64,000 bases of DNA from Gemmatimonadota bacterium (GTDB lineage Bacteria > Gemmatimonadota > Gemmatimonadetes > Longimicrobiales > Gaopeijiaceae): assembly GCA_041390105.1 (NCBI GenBank), contig JAWKQO010000001.1, forward strand, positions 124,001 through 188,000, written 5' to 3'. Under the pieces are notes generated by a model. It was not told the origin of the DNA, made no database searches, and saw nothing but the letters and a program-made list of their open reading frames with translations. Shown in pieces: positions 63,303 to 64,000 of the stretch (position 1 is the stretch's first letter; each line of letters begins with the position of its first letter). The translations under genes and the position numbers were made by a program.

Positions 63303-63836
63303 ATGTCCAGCTCTCGTAAGACCGTCCTGATCGTAGGCCTACTGGCCTTCGCCACCGGAGGGCACGCGTTCATCCAATCGCGGCTCTCCGGCGGAAAGGC
63401 TTTGTATGTCTCCAAGCTCGAGCCTGGTGAGCGGGTTCGTGACCTGGCCTCTCTGGAGGTCGTGGATCTGAAGGACGGCACCTCGAGCACGCTTCTGACC
63501 GGAAGTGCGTGCGAGGCCATCGTCGTGTTCGCCTCCGTCTGCCCGTTCTGTCACGAGGCAGCGGTCAAAGAGGCGCGGCGAGGGGATGGCTTGGCTGTTC
63601 CGACCGTGTGGGTGTCGGACACGGACGATCCGGGGGCGCGGGAGTTCCGGGAATTGGTACACAAGGACAGTCGGGTGGTCTTTCAACCCGACATCAAGAA
63701 GGTGCTCGCCATCCAGGCCGTCCCCGCTGTGGTCTTGATCCGCAACGGGGAGGAAGTCCTGGATGTCTGGCCGTACCGTGGCAACGACAAACCCGAGAGG
63801 TTCGAAAAGCTGTGCACAAGCTCGGTCGCTTCCTGA
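63303..63836 (+). CDS. membrane-anchored thioredoxin-fold protein (CPFC)
   Basis: A 177-aa protein. An N-terminal hydrophobic helix (about 6-24) anchors or exports it. The mature domain has the redox motif Cys80-P-F-Cys83 in VVFASVCPFCHEA, and a cis-Pro loop in IQAVPAVVLI, as in periplasmic TlpA/thioredoxin-like proteins. It ends with DVWPYRGNDKPERFEKL. It follows the six-Cys peptide gene and overlaps the start of the next lipoprotein gene. Likely a periplasmic thiol-disulfide oxidoreductase. The acting direction (oxidase or reductase) is unknown. Confidence 0.85.
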   Translation: MSSSRKTVLIVGLLAFATGGHAFIQSRLSGGKALYVSKLEPGERVRDLASLEVVDLKDGTSSTLLTGSACEAIVVFASVCPFCHEAAVKEARRGDGLAVPTVWVSDTDDPGAREFRELVHKDSRVVFQPDIKKVLAIQAVPAVVLIRNGEEVLDVWPYRGNDKPERFEKLCTSSVAS

Positions 63837-64000
63837 CACTGTCTTCTTTGGTGTTGAGTCTGGTCGCGTGCGGTGCGCGAGCCGGCCGCGATCTGGACCG
63901 CGCCGTGCTCCTGGACGGCCGCCGGTCGCTATCGAGTGCCGTGCCTGCCGAGCCGCTGGCATGGCTGGATCTCCGCTCGCCCCAGTTCGCGGGGCGGGAC
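63812..64000 (+). CDS. lipoprotein, 3' end outside window
   Basis: A GTG at 63812 opens a frame that stays open to the window edge (63 codons). It starts MHKLGRFLTLSSLVLSLVAC, a basic start, hydrophobic helix and lipobox LVAC (Cys20), so a lipoprotein is likely. It overlaps the thioredoxin stop by 25 bases. The rest (RAGRDLDRAVLLDGRRSLSS) has no recognised motif. It is the third member of the peptide cassette. Confidence 0.65.
   Translation, partial: MHKLGRFLTLSSLVLSLVACGARAGRDLDRAVLLDGRRSLSSAVPAEPLAWLDLRSPQFAGRD

Overview
The window reads as a high-GC, Gram-negative chromosome segment. It carries many Lol-type lipoproteins, a non-mevalonate isoprenoid gene (ispG), rod-shape genes, a flagellar stator pair and a planctomycete-type cytochrome c. 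The mix of DUF4159 and DUF4175 proteins, an OPT transporter, an M48 lipoprotein protease and a 'c-type cytochrome domain' protein suggests Gemmatimonadota or a relative. This is an inference from gene content, not a phylogenetic result. Apart from both ends, almost everything is core housekeeping. There is one tRNA, and no rRNA, IS element or CRISPR array was seen.

Left edge (1-5137): the C-terminal part of a large STAND-type NTPase with TPR repeats, cut by the window edge, converges on a two-gene minus-strand operon encoding a patatin-like phospholipase and a SLOG-fold (TRPM/DprA-like nucleotide-sensor) protein. Sensor, effector and STAND genes side by side make this the best candidate for an accessory immunity or signalling system.

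5386-25574: a long plus-strand block. It runs rpsO-pnp-M16 protease-ald-dut, then the rod elongation operon mreB-mreC-mreD-mrdA-rodA, then accD-folC-hisS-(membrane orf)-proS-lysA-guaA-TMEM175. Four-base stop/start overlaps couple the rod-complex genes.

25637-35146: mixed orientation. It holds RidA, a secreted protein, a lipoprotein plus OPT transporter, an M48 protease, ClpB preceded by two adjacent short palindromes, a lipoprotein, methylmalonyl-CoA epimerase and thioredoxin.

35157-47611: a tightly overlapped plus-strand run: rsmI, DUF4159, DUF4175 coiled-coil membrane protein, TPR protein, 'asparagine synthetase B-like' exported protein and an unusual JAB(JAMM)-DinG helicase fusion. A small membrane protein, a FAH-family hydrolase, an aminotransferase, a TonB-like protein and a BON protein follow.

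47734-60877: valS, an Ig-like lipoprotein, selA, an IscA-type carrier, an MBL hydrolase, purN-purH, tRNA-Ser(UGA), a cytochrome c, a PomAB-like Na+ stator pair behind a FliA-like promoter, and ispG.

Right edge (60925-64000): a minus-strand operon of a membrane protein, an ECF sigma factor and a small membrane protein. It diverges from a six-cysteine secreted peptide, a membrane-anchored CPFC thioredoxin and a lipoprotein running off the edge. This second accessory cassette may be a disulfide-rich peptide system.
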